Of a stretch of DNA of 64,000 nt, positions 21,019-33,616 are shown piece after piece. Made by a program: the position numbers and the translations under genes. Source of the DNA: Eledone cirrhosa (Eukaryota > Mollusca > Cephalopoda > Octopoda > Eledonidae); NCBI GenBank assembly GCA_964016885.1, contig OZ024743.1:190261404-190325403 (forward strand). The letters run 5' to 3'. Below the pieces are notes generated by a model, which was not told where the DNA came from, did not search any database, and saw only the letters and a program-made list of their open reading frames with translations. Position 1 is the stretch's first letter. Each line of letters opens with the position of its first letter.

Positions 21019-24000
21019 CCCGCTCTTTAGTGTTAGTGGGCGACTAGAACGGGATCTTAGATGCACACTGGGACTGTGTGGGATTAGCGGATAGAGGAGG
21101 AGGGTGCAAGAGCCTCACCAACCTGCTCAGGCGTTTTGAATTGTCTGACAGGTACCGATTGGATTTCCCGAATGTGCCAATGTGGACTTGAACAAATCGC
21201 ATAGGGTCATCCAGATCATATCTAGATAGAGTATTTTGTAGAGAAATAGATAGGTCTAGCATAGGCTGTCCACAATTCAAGATAGTCAGCTACACGGACC
21301 ACAAATTCGTGATCTGTGTGCTTGACTTAGGTAGGATTTATAGACGTGGACACAGCCACTGGAAACTAAACGCGTCCTTACCAGCGCGCAAGGCCTACAG
21401 AGACCGGATTAGCGAACTAGTTAAGCGGGCGTTGACGGGGGCCATCGTCAACAACAAGTGGTGGTTTGCTCTGAAAAGAGCAATTAGAATAGAGTCCATT
21501 AGGTTTAGTAAGGCTTTAGCAATAGAGAAAAATAGAGCAGAGGGAGAATTAGTTAGAAAATTAGACGAAGCGCTTAGCAAAGGCATCGCGACCGACGTAC
21601 TTGCGGCGAAATTGGCCCTTGACCAATTCTTCAATGCAAAGCACGAAGGCTGCGTTGTCAGAGCTAGGGTGCGTGCTCTCAGACACGAGTGGACGAAAGC
21701 CATTCAATGGGCCCGAGTGGCGGAGGCGCGTCGTGGCAACAAAGCCACGATCCGTTCTTTGGTGGACAACGACGGGCGCATGCTACTCGATCCCGGGCAA
21801 ATGTGTGAAGCTTTTCAGCGACACTTTGCTCAGTTGTTCGGGGGCAGCGGCGGGCCGGATCGAGGGATGGACTTTAGTGTCTACCTCGACGGACTGCCGC
21901 GGCTCTCGGCAACTGAGGCGGAGTGTTGCGAAAAGCCGATAACCGCTGAAGTACGGGAGGTAATGACTGGCTGCACAAGGGGCAAATAGCCTGGTTTAGA
22001 TGGTCTGCCCTATGAACTTTACGTACAAATGCCAGACTTGTTCGGAGGCCTCCTGGCGGACGTCTACTGCAACTGGCAACAGAACGGGAGAATTCCCAGC
22101 TCTGTGACCGAGGAGCGGTGGCGCTGCTGAGAAAGGATCCGAACAAGGGGGATAACATAGATAATTTTAGGCCCATAACTCTGCTAAACACAGAGTTCAA
22201 GATTTTGGCCAAGGTGCTAGCAAAGAGGTTGGCGCTTGTCGTTGGTGGTCTGGTGGGAGAGGCACAGACATGCGCCATTCTCGACAGATCCATCCACTAC
22301 AACCTCCATCTCATGCGATACATCGTAGAGAGGGTAGCTAGGGAACCTGGCACAGGTGGGTCTTTGATCAATTTAGATCAGTCGAAAGCCTTCGATAGGG
22401 TCGACCATCGTTACCTAGCGGCAGTCCTGAGGGCGGCTGGTTTTGGGCCCGTCTTCAGAGGCTGGATCGCTGCCATGCACAGCGACATCTGCTCTGTAGT
22501 GAGAGTGAACGGTCACCTTTCGGAACCGTTCAACATCATGCGCTCGGCCCGCCAAGGATGTCCCCTCTTGTCCCTATTGTACGTATTGACTCTCGAGCTA
22601 TTACTGCACAAACTGGAGACGTTGAGGGGGGTCCCGCGCGAACTATGATGCGGAAGATCCGTGTCAGCATATGCCGACGATGTCACCGTAGTGGTGTCGA
22701 ACGCCAAACACATCGAGGCGATCGGCACTACACTAAGAGAATACGAAGCGGTGACAGGAGCAATGATCAACCAGGATAAGTCAGTGGGCCTGCAGCTCGG
22801 CACCTGGAGAGGCAGGTCCATGCCGTCCAACACCATCGTCGGGCGCTGGACGGACGGACCGGTTAAATTGCTAGGGGTCTGGTTCGGTCCAGCCCTCCAG
22901 ACGGACAAAAACTGGGACGAGGTGAGGAGCAGGGTGGCTTCTCTCACCCAGAAATGGGCCGAGAGGAAGCTATCCCTGAAAGGTCGAGCGCAGGTGGCTA
23001 ACGCGTACATCGCGTCCGTCATCTACTACCGCCTGACCGTCGTACCTTGTCCTAAGACGCCTGACTGCGCTGGAGCGTTTTCTCTTTCGCTTCTTGTGGA
23101 AGAGACGCGCTCCGATGGTCAGGCGGTCCATCTGTTGTCAACACCCGCTACGTGGAGGGCTGGGCATGCCGTGGCTGATGATGTGCAGACACGCGCTCAG
23201 GCTACGACATCTCCACCTCTTCCTTGACGGTGATCAGGTGTGGTCGCCGTTTGCTAGACACGTTTTTCCCCAGCTCGTCTCCTTGACGGAGCTGCAGTCC
23301 TGGGTCAAGCGAAGACCGAGAGGGAGCGCTTGGAGACTGGAATGTCTTCAGGCGCTCACAGCCCTCGACCAATCGGGCAATGTGATCGGGGGAAACTCCA
23401 CCTTGGAGTTCTATAGGGGATTAGTGGAGGGTAAGAGCGACGACGTACTTGGAGAAACTCTAGGCGTCGACGAAAATCAACTAGCCAATCTCTTCGGAAG
23501 GTCTTTCGGGCCGGGGCCTATGGACAACTTCCAGAAATCCCTGGCCTGGCAGTGCTACCGGGGTGCTTTGCCAGTTCGGGATAAACTCTACAGGCATGGA
23601 GGTGCCGTCAGCCGGGCATGTCCGAGATGCGCACAGGGCGACGAAACCGTCCTGCACGAACTCGTCCAGTGTCCGAGCATTGCTGACTTGTTGGTTTATG
23701 TCGAACACCTGTTGTCGCGTGTAGAACGGATCCAGCTATCAGCTGAGTCCATCGTGAGGATTGCCCCGCCCTCTTCCTTTCGCCAGGAGGGCAGGCAGTT
23801 TTTATCTCTGGTGGCCATGGCGAAAGAGATAGTATGGTGGACACGTTTGAAAGGGCTGAAGACAAACACTTACCTCTTCGGTGATGCCCTGATTAACTTT
23901 TTCAAATTTCATTTGAAAAGGAAAATCAGAGTAGAGAGGGAAGTGTTCTCTTCCCAGCATTTTGTTGAAAGATGGGTGAGAGAAGCAAGTATGGCCCGAA

Positions 24001-24032
24001 TGAATGGGCCTTCTCTGAGTATGTGTCTGTAA
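21019..24032 (+). pseudogene. Tx1-like ORF2 remnant (endonuclease tail, reverse transcriptase)
   Basis: After the deletion the text resumes at the end of the AP-type endonuclease (LVLVGD.NGILDA), then MWT followed by TGA at 21189, the same stop as in copy B. The reverse transcriptase spans about 21309-23230: KSPGLDG-like region with TAG for Ser at about 21988, a 1-base deletion near 22107, SLINLDQSKAFDRVDHRY (motif A), RQGCPLLSLLYVL, TGA for Gly at about 22646, AYADDVTVVV (catalytic YADD kept). A 2-base deletion near 23050 shifts the frame again. The tail 23094-24032 has RACPRCAQGDETVLHELVQC and ends SLSMCL. Not translatable as one protein. Confidence 0.85.
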
Positions 24033-24277
24033 ATTAAAGGTGGAAAACTGGGAGAGGGCACTTGCCCTGGGGGTCAGGTTCACTGTGGTCTTTTAATGGG
24101 CTTTCTCCACAAATGTCCCTCGGAAGTCTCCCCCCTATTGGGGAATTTTTCTGTTATTTTATTACATCCTCTGTTTTTTTACACGCAGAAATGCCCATTT
24201 GTACCGTCCTGTATTGTACTGTACTGTGCTTATTGTCTACTTTATGTAAACCCTTGTGGTTAATAAAGAAAACAAAA

Positions 24278-24278
<1 letters not shown>

Positions 24279-24308
<30 letters not shown>

Positions 24309-24312
24309 GTTA
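24279..24312. repeat. (TTA)n shared by Tx1 copy A and R4/Dong-like copy A
   Basis: The + strand Tx1-like element ends into it from the left. The - strand LINE ends into it from the right (CTTTGAGTCTCAGTC). Confidence 0.9.
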
Positions 24313-27300
24313 TTTCTCTTTGAGTCTCAGTCATTGATGTTAGTTAACTGGAAAGTTTGTTGAGATGAATATCAAGCCACTACCTGCAGCTTCAGATATT
24401 CAGGACGTATCGGAGGGTTCTTGCTGTTCCCAGCAAGCATGCCTTTTGAAGCGTTCCAAAAAGCGTGAAGGGGCCAATTTTCTTTAACCATCCTTTTTGA
24501 GATAGTCCTTAGTACGCCTATGACAATCGGGATCACTTTGACTTCATGGCAGTTCCAAATCCTTTTTACCGCCCACTTTAAGTCCTGGTATCGGTTAATT
24601 TTCTCCCTCTCCTTCTCTTGCACTCTCGTTTCGAATGGGCAAGCCACATCCACAATCAGGCACGATCTTTTTTCTTGTCCAAAATCACCTGGTCAGGTCT
24701 ATTGTGTTCCAGTTTCTTGTCCGTCTGTATCCTAAAATCCCACAGTACCTTCACCTGATCGTTTCTATCACCGCCTCTGGCTTATGCTCATACCACTTCT
24801 AAGAATGTGGTAAATTGTTTACTTTGCATAGGTGCCAGTGGATCACCCTGGCCATCACATCATGTCTCCAGCCCTTATAGTGAGTCTGGGCTCGGTGTTT
24901 ACACTCGGATACAATGTGAGCCACAGTCTCCTCTCTCTCTCCACAGATCCTGCACAGTGGGCTAGCCTCCTCCTTGTAAATATGGTGTTTCAACCACTTC
25001 GTTTTGCGGGCCTGCTCCTGCGCAGCCATTAACATTCCTTCTGTAGCCTTTTTAAGGTCTCCTCTTTTCAACCAGTTCCATGTCTGTGGATCTCTAAATT
25101 CAGTTTTCTCAAGGAAGGTACTATGAAGGGATTTTTCTTGAAGGCTGCTCTTTCTCCTTGATGTTATTTCCTCCTTGGACATCCCCTGGCCTATTGTCCC
25201 CTCCTTCAGTACATTTCTGAGCATTGGCTCCTTACTATCAGTCACGTATTTGTGTAGGTTGTTTTTCTCCATCTGAACACAGTCCTCTATGCCGATAAGA
25301 CCTCTTCCACCCTCAGATCTCCTTAAGTAGAGTCTATCGACATCACTCCTCTTGTGGAACATATTGTAGATAATCCATAGCTTCCTAGTCTTCCTATCCA
25401 TTTCTTTTTGTTCAGCAACATTCCATCTGTACCTAATAATAGACACAGCTTGGGAGTTTACTGCACTTATGGCATTCCTACTGTTCAGATGTGACTTTAA
25501 TACGCTCCTTACTCTCCGAAGTTATTCAGTTCTTATCAATTCCTTCATTTTTTTGTTCTTGATATCATCAGCCTCCAGAACGCCCAAATACTTGTATCCT
25601 TCCTCAGAGTCAATTTCTTTTATCATCTCACCTGTTGGTATCTGGATTTCGTTACTTCTGCTCAACTTACCCCTCCTCATCACAATGACTCCACACTTAC
25701 TAATACCAAATTGCATACATATATCATTGCTGAAAATACGGACAGTGTCAACAAGCACATCCAACTCCTTCTCACTCTTCCCGAAGAGCTTAAGATCGAC
25801 CACGAAGAGGAGGTGATTGATGGTAAGCCCTTCCTTTCCCAACCTGTATCCTGCTCTCACCTTTCGCAGTACACTGGTCAGGGGCATCAGGGCAAGAACA
25901 AACAACAGAGGGGACAGACTATCTCCCTGGAAGATACCTCTCTTGATCTTCACGCTTCCCAAGGATTCTCCAGTTGATGTTAACTCTGTTTCCCAGGACT
26001 TCATACTTTTGCCCAACAACTGCCTGATGTTATCTGCCACCTTGAAGATCTCCAGGCTTTTGGTGATCCAAGAATGAGGCACCATGTCAAATGCTTTTTT
26101 GTAGTCTATCTATCCCATGGCAAGACAAGTGTGTCTCCTCTTGCAATTCCTCATTACCATCTTATCAATAAGTAACTGGTCCTTTGTACCGCGTGACTTC
26201 TTTCGGCATCCTTTCTGTTCGTCCGGTAACAAGTTGTTTGTTTGGAGCTGATGGTAGATTTCCTCAGACATAATGCTTGTCAACAGTTTCCACATTATGG
26301 ACAGACATGTGATAGGTCTATATTTGGTAACATCATTACCCTTGATTCGGTCTTTCATTATCAGAACTGTGGTATCTTTTGTCAACCACTCTGGTACCTC
26401 ACCTGACATCAAGCAGTCATTGAACATGGTTGTCAGTTTCGGGTGGAGGGATGTTATGTTTTTAATCCAATACCCCTGCACACCATCTGGGCCAGGTGAT
26501 TTCCAGTTGGTTAGTCTTTTGGCCTGCCCCTTAAGAGTTTCAACTGTGATACTCAAATCAGTTTGTTGGCGTGCCTGTTCACTGATCTCCTTCTGTACTG
26601 TTTCAATCCACACTGCCTGGTCATTATGTCTAACATCCTGCTCCCATATTCCTCTCCAGAATGTTTTAGTTTGTTCCGCCTCAGGGATCAAGTCGTTGCC
26701 TCTTTCTTTCCATTCAAGCTGTCCAAACAGCATCTTCTGGTTGTTGTCAAACATGCGGTTCTGTTTATACTGACTGACTCTGTTCTCGTATCGCCTGATT
26801 TTTGCACTCTTTCTACAATGCCTTGCTTCAGTTCCTCTATGATAATATTTAGCTTTTTCCTCCTAGTTTTGTACATTATTTCCAGTCTATTTTTAGTGTC
26901 TATGTTTTTTAGTGTCCCATTCAGTAGGGACTCAAGCTTTCCAATGCCATTTCTCATTTCCCTGATTGACCACTCAGTCGTTTCTTCCACCAAGGCTCTG
27001 CTCTTTCTTGTCTGTTGTTTCCTCTTGCTTTTATACCAAGTAGTTTCCTCACCGTATTTGCTGTTGTGTTGAGGATACTGTTGCACTGGTGAAGGCTCCT
27101 CGCCTCAAGGTATGGGATGACTTTGTTTACCTTAGCTGTTGTTTCTTTTAACTTTTTCGTGTCTACAAATCTTTGGTTCATAGGTCTCCCACTATCATTG
27201 TTCAATTCATCTACCACTGAATTTAGGATATCTACCAAATCTTGTCCTAGCCCGTCAGCATTCATCTCCTCAGTGGCCGTATCTCTGTTCCAGGTATTAT

Positions 27301-28231
27301 TTATCTCAGCATTCAGATCATTGTCTGTTTCGGGTGGTTCCTCCGTTCTCTCGACCTCTTCACCTTCATTTCCCACTGGCTCGTTTGCCTGGCTTACTCC
27401 ACCCTCCATCTCCAAGCTAATCTCTCTGCTCAGTTCCTCCAGTTCCAGCTCGCTTATCCACCCATTAGTTCTTATTACCCGAGCCTGCCCGGCCAGTTTT
27501 TGTTCATCTAATTTAAATGGACCAATCTCGTTCCAGATATTATGCATCCTTTTCCTATAGCCTTTCTCCTTGGGGTTACTCTTCGGGTAACATTGCATAA
27601 CAGTTCTATTCAATTCTTTCGTCCAGTTGGTTCTGGTCCCTTTCCTTCTTCTTCCTCCGACACCAGCAGTATTTGGTTGACAGCCAGGTCCCTGCTGCTG
27701 ATCCAGGGAGCACCTGTTGGGTGAGAGTCTGTCACATGACATTCTAGTCTCTATTTCACCGTTATTCGAACTGTTTAGGTTCGACATTTAAACACTCTTA
27801 TCGAGGATTGGCGAATGTATGGTTACATAACCACCGGTGAATTACTTGTCTCCGGTGGTTTCGTCACTCCACGTGACTTTTGTGTGGCATTATCACGCTG
27901 TAGACGAACCCAAACAAACAAACAAACAAACAGGCAGAAAAAAACCCAAAAATGAATAAGCATAAGTTTCATTGTAATGTAGTGTTTGAATGTCTGACTT
28001 AGTTTTTCCCTTCCCTTCTCTGTCCGTCCGTTTGATTTTCTCTTCATTTTTATTTCCTTTACGTTTTTCATTGTTGCTGTGCTGCTTTGATTTTGATCTT
28101 TTTTTTGTTTTTTTTTAAATTTTGACCGGGTCATCAATTCAGTCTATTTATATATTTTGATGCTTTCCTCTTTTAGTGGGAATTCTACAATGTGGCAGGG
28201 GATAGCGGGAGAGAATAGCAGCGGTAGTGAT
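24313..28231 (-). mobile_element. R4/Dong-like LINE copy A, near full length
   Basis: The only copy here that keeps the N-terminal region and a 5' leader (27788-28231). The 3' end is at 24313, next to the ATT-type repeat. Clade assignment: C-terminal CCHC plus PD-(D/E)-type restriction-like endonuclease and no AP endonuclease, as in R2/R4/Dong/NeSL/CRE LINEs. Dong is known to target TAA repeats, which fits these flanks. Confidence 0.8.
24372..27787 (-). pseudogene. R4/Dong-like LINE polyprotein, frameshifted
   Basis: The single ORF of the family, in pieces. N-terminus (27787-26954): MSNLNSSNNGE ... TRTNWTKELNRTVMQCY ... YRKRMHNIWNEIG, possibly a Myb/SANT-like DNA-binding region. The frame changes near 26980 and 26750. 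Reverse transcriptase 26754-25522: WKSPGPDGVQGYW, KYRPITCLS, TAG in place of Trp at about 26110 (AMG*IDYKKAF), GIFQGDSLSPLL, and FVVD where sister copies have FMDD, so the first catalytic Asp is lost. A TAC-to-TAA stop lies at about 25519. Downstream are the zinc finger CRICGEREETVAHIVSEC and, after another frameshift, the endonuclease and 3' end (24653-24372: VACPFETRVQEKEREKINRY). Inactive. Confidence 0.85.
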
Positions 28232-28627
28232 ATTCTTTGAGTCTCAGTCATTGATGTTAGTTAACTTGAAAGTTTGTTGAAATGAATACCAAGCCACTAC
28301 CTTGCAGTCTCAGATATTCAGGACGTATCGGAGAGTTCTTGCTGTTCCCAGCTAGCATGTCTTTTGAAGTGTTCCAAAAAGCGGGGCGGGGCCAATTCTC
28401 TTTAACCATCCCTGGAAACTTTTTGAGATAGTACCTAGTGCGCCTATGACAATCGGGACCACTTTGACTTCATGGCAGTTCCAACTCCTTTTTACCTCCC
28501 ACTTTAAGTCCTGGTATCGGTTAATTTTTTCCCTCTCCTTCTCTTGCACTCTCGTGTCGAATGGGCAGGCCACATCCACAATCAGGCACGATCTTTTTTC
28601 CTTGTCCAAAACCACTAGGTCAGGTCC
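28232..28627 (-). pseudogene. R4/Dong-like LINE copy B, 3' endonuclease end only
   Basis: 3' UTR plus the restriction-like endonuclease: PDLVVLDKEKRSCLIVDVA, then CPFDTRVQEKEREKINRYQD and VKVVPIVIGALGTISKSF. The PD ... VD spacing is that of the catalytic site. It is 5'-truncated at about 28627, where CCTTGTGGCCAATAAATAAA, the end of some other LINE in + orientation, and (ATT)n follow. This is the shortest copy. Confidence 0.8.
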
Positions 28628-28648
28628 CTTGTGGCCAATAAATAAATT

Positions 28649-28678
28649 ATAATTATTATTATTATTATTATTATTATT
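28649..28678. repeat. (ATT)n
   Basis: Lies between the short LINE end at 28622-28648 and the SINE. Confidence 0.9.
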
Positions 28679-28689
28679 TTCTTTCATTA

Positions 28690-28880
28690 TTGGGTGGATT
28701 GGTAGTATCGGTAGAGGGTCGGACGCCATGCTTTGCAGCACAGTTACGTCCCTTTACGGACTGAGTTCAAATCCCGCCAAGGTTAACTTTGCCTTGCATC
28801 CTTAAGAGGTCGATAAAATAAAGTACCAGTAATACACTGGGATAATTGCTGGCCTTGTGCCAAAAGTAGAAACAATTATT
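28690..28880 (+). repeat. tRNA-derived SINE, nearly complete
   Basis: GGTGGATTGGTAGTATCGGT ... GAGTTCAAATCCCGCC ... TTGTGCCAAAAGTAGAAACA. Confidence 0.85.
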
Positions 28881-28984
28881 GTTTCTGAGATATATGCCGG
28901 GTGTATTCCTGATACAGGGTAAATAAATTCACAGGTGCATTGTTAAGCCAGTTAATACAGCACATTGATTATAATTAAAATCAA

Positions 28985-31900
28985 AAGAAAAAAAACAGTA
29001 TACATATATACACATGTGCATATGCATATGTAAATACAAGAAGGGATATCAATCTTACAGAGATAGTAGACCAGGAATCATTCGCAAATATTGTTCTGTT
29101 CCTTTCTTGATCATTCCCAGTCCTCCCACAATCTTTATATTTTCGTAGCTTGTCAAATTCTTTTGCCGCGATATTGTGATCACATGGGATGCTCATATCT
29201 ATCAATAATCAGACCTTGTTATGTTGATCTTTTACAATTATGTCAGGTCTATTTGCTTTTATGTTCCTGTCAGTATGTACAGGAAAGTCCCAGAGAATTG
29301 TTACTTTTTCTCCTTCAGTTACAGCCTCAGGGTGATGATTGTACCACTTGTCTTCAGCTTCGATTTTGTAATGCCGACATATTACCCAGTGTTGATATTA
29401 GCCAACTCTGTCATGTCTATATTTGTATTCTACTGGTGTGACTTTACATCCAGAGACTAAGTGATCCATTGTTTCAACCCCAGCATTGCAGAATCGGCAC
29501 TTTGGGTTTATTCCTTTTCTCATCACATTGGCCTGGTAATTACGAGTCAATAAGGTTTGATCTTGGACAGCTAAGATGAATCCTTCACTCTCCGCCTTTA
29601 GCCCTGAACTACGTAGCCACTGATGGGTGTGCTTTTGGTCAACATCAGCCTGTTTGCTACGGGCCACATATTTGCCATGCAGAGGTTTCTGCTCCCACTT
29701 TGATGCTAATTGTCCTTGCCCTTTTGCTTTTGCCAGTGATTTTATGTGCCTAGCAGCATCAGTTGCAACAGTTTCTTTAGTCTGTCCAGCCTGGGTATCA
29801 AGCATGAGATCAGAAGCATATAATTTTCTCCCCTTCAAGATAGAATGAAGCTTCTTACTTCTCTCATGCTTATCAACACGCTTCAGCATACGGTTGTTAG
29901 TTGTTTCAAGGTATTTGGCCAGTCCAATGATGGTGGTCTTGTAAGCAAGTTCAAATTGGATCAGGCCACGGCCGCCTTGAGTTCTAGGAAGGTAAAGACG
30001 ATCCACATCTGCTTTTGGGTGGTGCATCCTATTACAGGTCACTAGCTTACGGATTGTGGTGTCGATTCTTTTGATTTTACTCATATTCCAGTTCAACACA
30101 CCGAAGCTATAAGTAACAACTGGGACTGCCAAGGAATTTATAGCTAGCACCTTGTTACGAGCGTTCAGTTCTGATCTCAGAACTGCACGTACTCTCCTGT
30201 AACATTCTTTCCTTATCCTCTCTCTTTCATACTTGCATGCTGTGTGCCAGAGCCCTCATTAATCCCTAAGTAGTTATAGGTTTGTTCCTGCTCAAGTTAC
30301 TTTATGATTGTTTCAGCATCCAATTCAACTGAGTCTGAGTTGACAAGCTTCCCCCTCTTGAAAGTGGCTTTAGCACACTTGTCAAGTCCAAACTCCATCC
30401 TGATGTCATCGCTAAACGTTTTTACTGTCCGCAAAAGGCCTTCCAGTACGTCATTATCTTTGCAATATAGGCAGTGGATTGGCAGTATCGGTAGAGGGTC
30501 GGGTGCTATGCTTTGACACATAGAGTTACGGCCCTTGCCAATCTGAGTTCAAATCCCACCGAGGTTAACTTTGCCTTTCATCCTTACTGGGTCGGTAATG
30601 CACTGGGGTAATTGCTGGCCTTGTGCCCCAAGGTAGAAACAATTATCTTTGCAATATAGCTTCAAATCATCCATATAAAATAGGTGGCTTATTTTTTTGT
30701 TGTCAATTCTATAACCGTACCCTGTTATATTAAGTTCGGATGTAAGGTGTATTAAATCTATGCAGAAAAGCAAGGGTGAAAGTGAGTCACCCTGGAATAT
30801 AACACAGTTGATGTTTATATTCCTAGAGCACAGTACCCCAGTGGAATGAGACAATTGGAGATTTGTGTTCCACAATGGCATATTGTGTTTCAGATCACAG
30901 GTGAGATTTTGAAGATGTCCAGTGATTTCAGATTCCATGAGTGTGGTATGCTGTCAAAGGCTTTTTTATAATCGATCCATGCAGAACTGAGATTTCTGTG
31001 TTTATTATGACAGTTCTCAAGGATCATACGATTAATCAAAAGTTGATCTTTGCAACCATATGAACCTCGTCGGCACCCTTTTTGTTCAATGGGGAAAAGA
31101 TTGTTCTCCTCCAAAAACACGTATGCTTTTTCCATGAGAATAGAGGTTAATAGTTTATAAGTGGTGGATAAGCATGTTATGGGCCGATCATTTTTTGGAT
31201 CTTTGGTTTCGTTGTTCTTTGGTTGAAGGTAGGTAATGCCACTTGCTATCCAATCAGGTGGTATTTTTTGGATCTTTCATAATTCTATTAAACAGCTTAA
31301 CCAATATATTGTGAGTACACGGGAGTGAGGAAAGCCAGAAATTTGGCACCCTGTCTCTACCAGGAGATTTCCATTTATGAGATTTACTGAGTGCTGTCCT
31401 TAAGTCCGCTATAGAGATGTCTTCCCACGCCTGTTCTTCTAAATTTGTGTAGGATTTTTCTAGGCGACTAATCCAATCTAAATTAGCATTATAGGTCTTC
31501 TCATCACTCCAAATCTTACTCCAGAAGTTTTCAACTTCTTCTATGGCTGGGGGTGGGTGGGGGGTCTTCAATAATTATTTTTTTCTTCCCTACTTCTCTA
31601 TAATATGACTTAGAATTGGAAGAGAACAACTTATTTTGCCTGTAGAAGTTGTTTCGCTTCTCGAATCTACGAGTTCGTTGGGCTTTTACTTGGACTTTTT
31701 GTTTCAGAGATTCTTTTGTTGAAACTATTGCTTCTCCAGAAGACAGTCCTTATTTTATCTTTAGCTTTCTTACCTTATTGGTTCTTATATCATTTCCAGC
31801 GATTAACTCACTCAATAAAGATATTTCTCCTCTCATTACGTCAATCTCCTTTTCGATTCTACTCCTCCAAATTGGTTTAACTCGAAGTTTCGACTTTTTT

Positions 31901-32091
31901 TTGTTGTTTTGGTGGTAAACAACTTGTTTCAATTACTCTAGCAGATGCATAAATGATTTCATTTAACTCAGTAAGATCAGGTTCTAGTTCTTCTATGATT
32001 TCTTTCGTCACAGAATTACCAACCATTATTTGTTTTCTATTTTAGATTGTATTTGGGAGTTTTTGAAGAGGTTCTGTATACTAATTTCCTT
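28985..32091 (-). pseudogene. R4/Dong-like LINE copy C, second subfamily, split by a SINE
   Basis: A different lineage from copies A, B and D-G. Reading leftward: 31932-31750 basic N-terminal part (RVKPIWRSRIEKEIDVMRGE), 31571-31254 WKSPGRDRVPNFW, 31135-30890 LINRMILENC ... WIDYKKAFDSIPHSW (motif A Asp), 30938-30549 FQGDSLSPLLFCIDL and HLFYMDDLKLYCKDN (intact YMDD), then a SINE at 30471-30641. Reading resumes in GLDKCAKATFKRGKL, then 30150-29398 with ADVDRLYLPRTQGGRGLIQ and zinc finger CRFCNAGVETMDHLVSGC, and finally IDMSIPCDHNIAAKEFDKL (endonuclease). Several frame breaks and gaps. The 5' end is cut at about 32091, where copy D begins. Confidence 0.8.
30471..30641 (+). repeat. SINE inserted in LINE copy C, 18-bp target duplication
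   Basis: Flanked by ATTATCTTTGCAATATAG at 30453-30470 and 30642-30659. The body lacks the ATAAAATAAAGTACCA segment found in other copies. Confidence 0.9.
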
Positions 32092-33579
32092 TAACCATCC
32101 TTGGAAACTCTTTGAGATAGTACCTAGTGCACCTATGACAATCGGGACGACTCTGACTTCTTGGCAGTTCCAAATCCTTTTTACCTCCCACTTTAAGTCC
32201 TGGTATCGGTTAATTTTCTCCTTCTCCTTTTCTTGCACTCTCGTGTCAAATGGTCAAGCTACGTCTACAATCAGGCATGATCTTTTTTTCTTGTCCAAAA
32301 CCACCAGGTCAGGCCTATTGTGTTCCAGTTTCTTGTCCGTCTGTATCCTAAAATCCCATAGCAGCTTCACCTGATCGTTTTCTATCACCGACTCTGGCTT
32401 ATGCTCATACCACTTCTCAGAATGCGGTAAATTGTTTACTTTGCATAGGTGCCAGTGGATCACCCTGGCCATCACATAAAGTCTCCAGCCTTTATAGTGA
32501 GTCTGGGCTAGTAGTTTACACTCGGATACAATGTGAGCCACAGTCTCCTCTCTCTCTCCGCAGATCCTACACAATGGGCTAGCCTCCTCCATGTAAATAT
32601 GGTGTTGCACCCACTTCGTTTTGAGGGCCTGCTCTTGCGCAGCCATTAACATTCCTTCTGTAGCCTTTTTAAGGTCTCCTCTTTTTAACCACTTCCATGT
32701 CTGTGGATCTCTGAATTCAGTTTTCTCAAAGAAGGTACTATGAAGGGATTTTTTATGAAGGTTGCTCTTTCTCCTCGTTGTTATTTCCTCCTTGGACATC
32801 CCCTGGTCTATTGTCCTCTCCTTCAGTACAGTTCTGAGCATTGGATCCCTACTGTCAGTCACGTATATGTGCAGGTTAATTTTCTCCATCTGAACAGAGT
32901 CCTCTATGCTGATAAGACATCTTCCACCTTCAGATCTCTTTAAGTAGAGTCTATCGACATCACTCCTCTTGTGGAACATGTTGTAGATAGTCAATAGCTT
33001 CCTAGTCTTCCTATCCATTTCTTTTTGTTCAGCAACATTCCATTTCAGAATTCCCGCACTGTTCCTAATAATAGACACAGCTCGGGAGTTCACTGCACTT
33101 ATGACATTCCTGCTATTTAGATGTGATTTTAATACGCTCCTTACTCACCTAATGTACCCAGATCTGATCAATTCCTTCATTTTGTTTGTTCTTGATGTCA
33201 TCTGCCTCCAGAACACCTAAATATCTGTATCTTTCTTCAGTGTCAATGTCATTTATCATCTCACCTGTTGGTACCTGGATTCCGTCGCTTCTTGGTACCT
33301 GGATTCCGTTGCTTCTGTCAACAAGTACTTCCAGCTCCTTCTCACTCTTGACAAACAACAGAGAGGACAAACTATCTCCCTGGAAGATAAATCTCTTGAT
33401 CTTCACGCATTCCAAGGATTCTCCACCCGATGTTAACTCTGTTTCCCAGGACGTCATACTCTTGCTCAACAACTGTCTGATGTTATCTGCGACCTTGAAG
33501 ATCTCTAGGCTTTTGGTTATCCAAGAATGAGGTACCATGTTGAATGCCTTTTTGTAATCTATCCATCCCATGGCAAGAC
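32092..33579 (-). pseudogene. R4/Dong-like LINE copy D, core-deleted
   Basis: The 5' end is cut at CLAMGWIDYKKAF next to (ATT)n; the 3' end is lost at FQGWLKEI. Inside the reverse transcriptase a deletion joins GDSLSSLLFV directly to KSEKELEVLVD, removing the FMDD catalytic box. A small duplication gives SNGIQVPRSDGIQVP. A long open stretch, 33093-32254, covers the thumb, zinc finger (CRICGEREETVAHIVSEC) and PD motif. TGC-to-TGA stops it at DVA*. Its 5' half from about 32782 rightward is identical to copy E. Confidence 0.85.
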
Positions 33580-33616
33580 GATTATTATTATTATTATCAT
33601 GATTATTATTATTATT
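33580..33616. repeat. (ATT)n with TCATG interruption
   Basis: ATTATTATCATGATTATT; the same interrupted array is at 35272-35308. Confidence 0.9.

Larger units (their letters stand above)
19808..24278 (+). mobile_element. Tx1-like LINE copy A, internally deleted
   Basis: Starts GGCGACCTACGTAGTAAATC, as does copy B at 38854, and ends GGTTAATAAAGAAAAC (AATAAA at 24262) before (TTA)n. About 1.36 kb is missing relative to copy B, joined near 21019, which removes the zinc knuckle, the end of ORF1 and most of the endonuclease. Both ends sit in ATT/TTA repeat. Confidence 0.85.
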
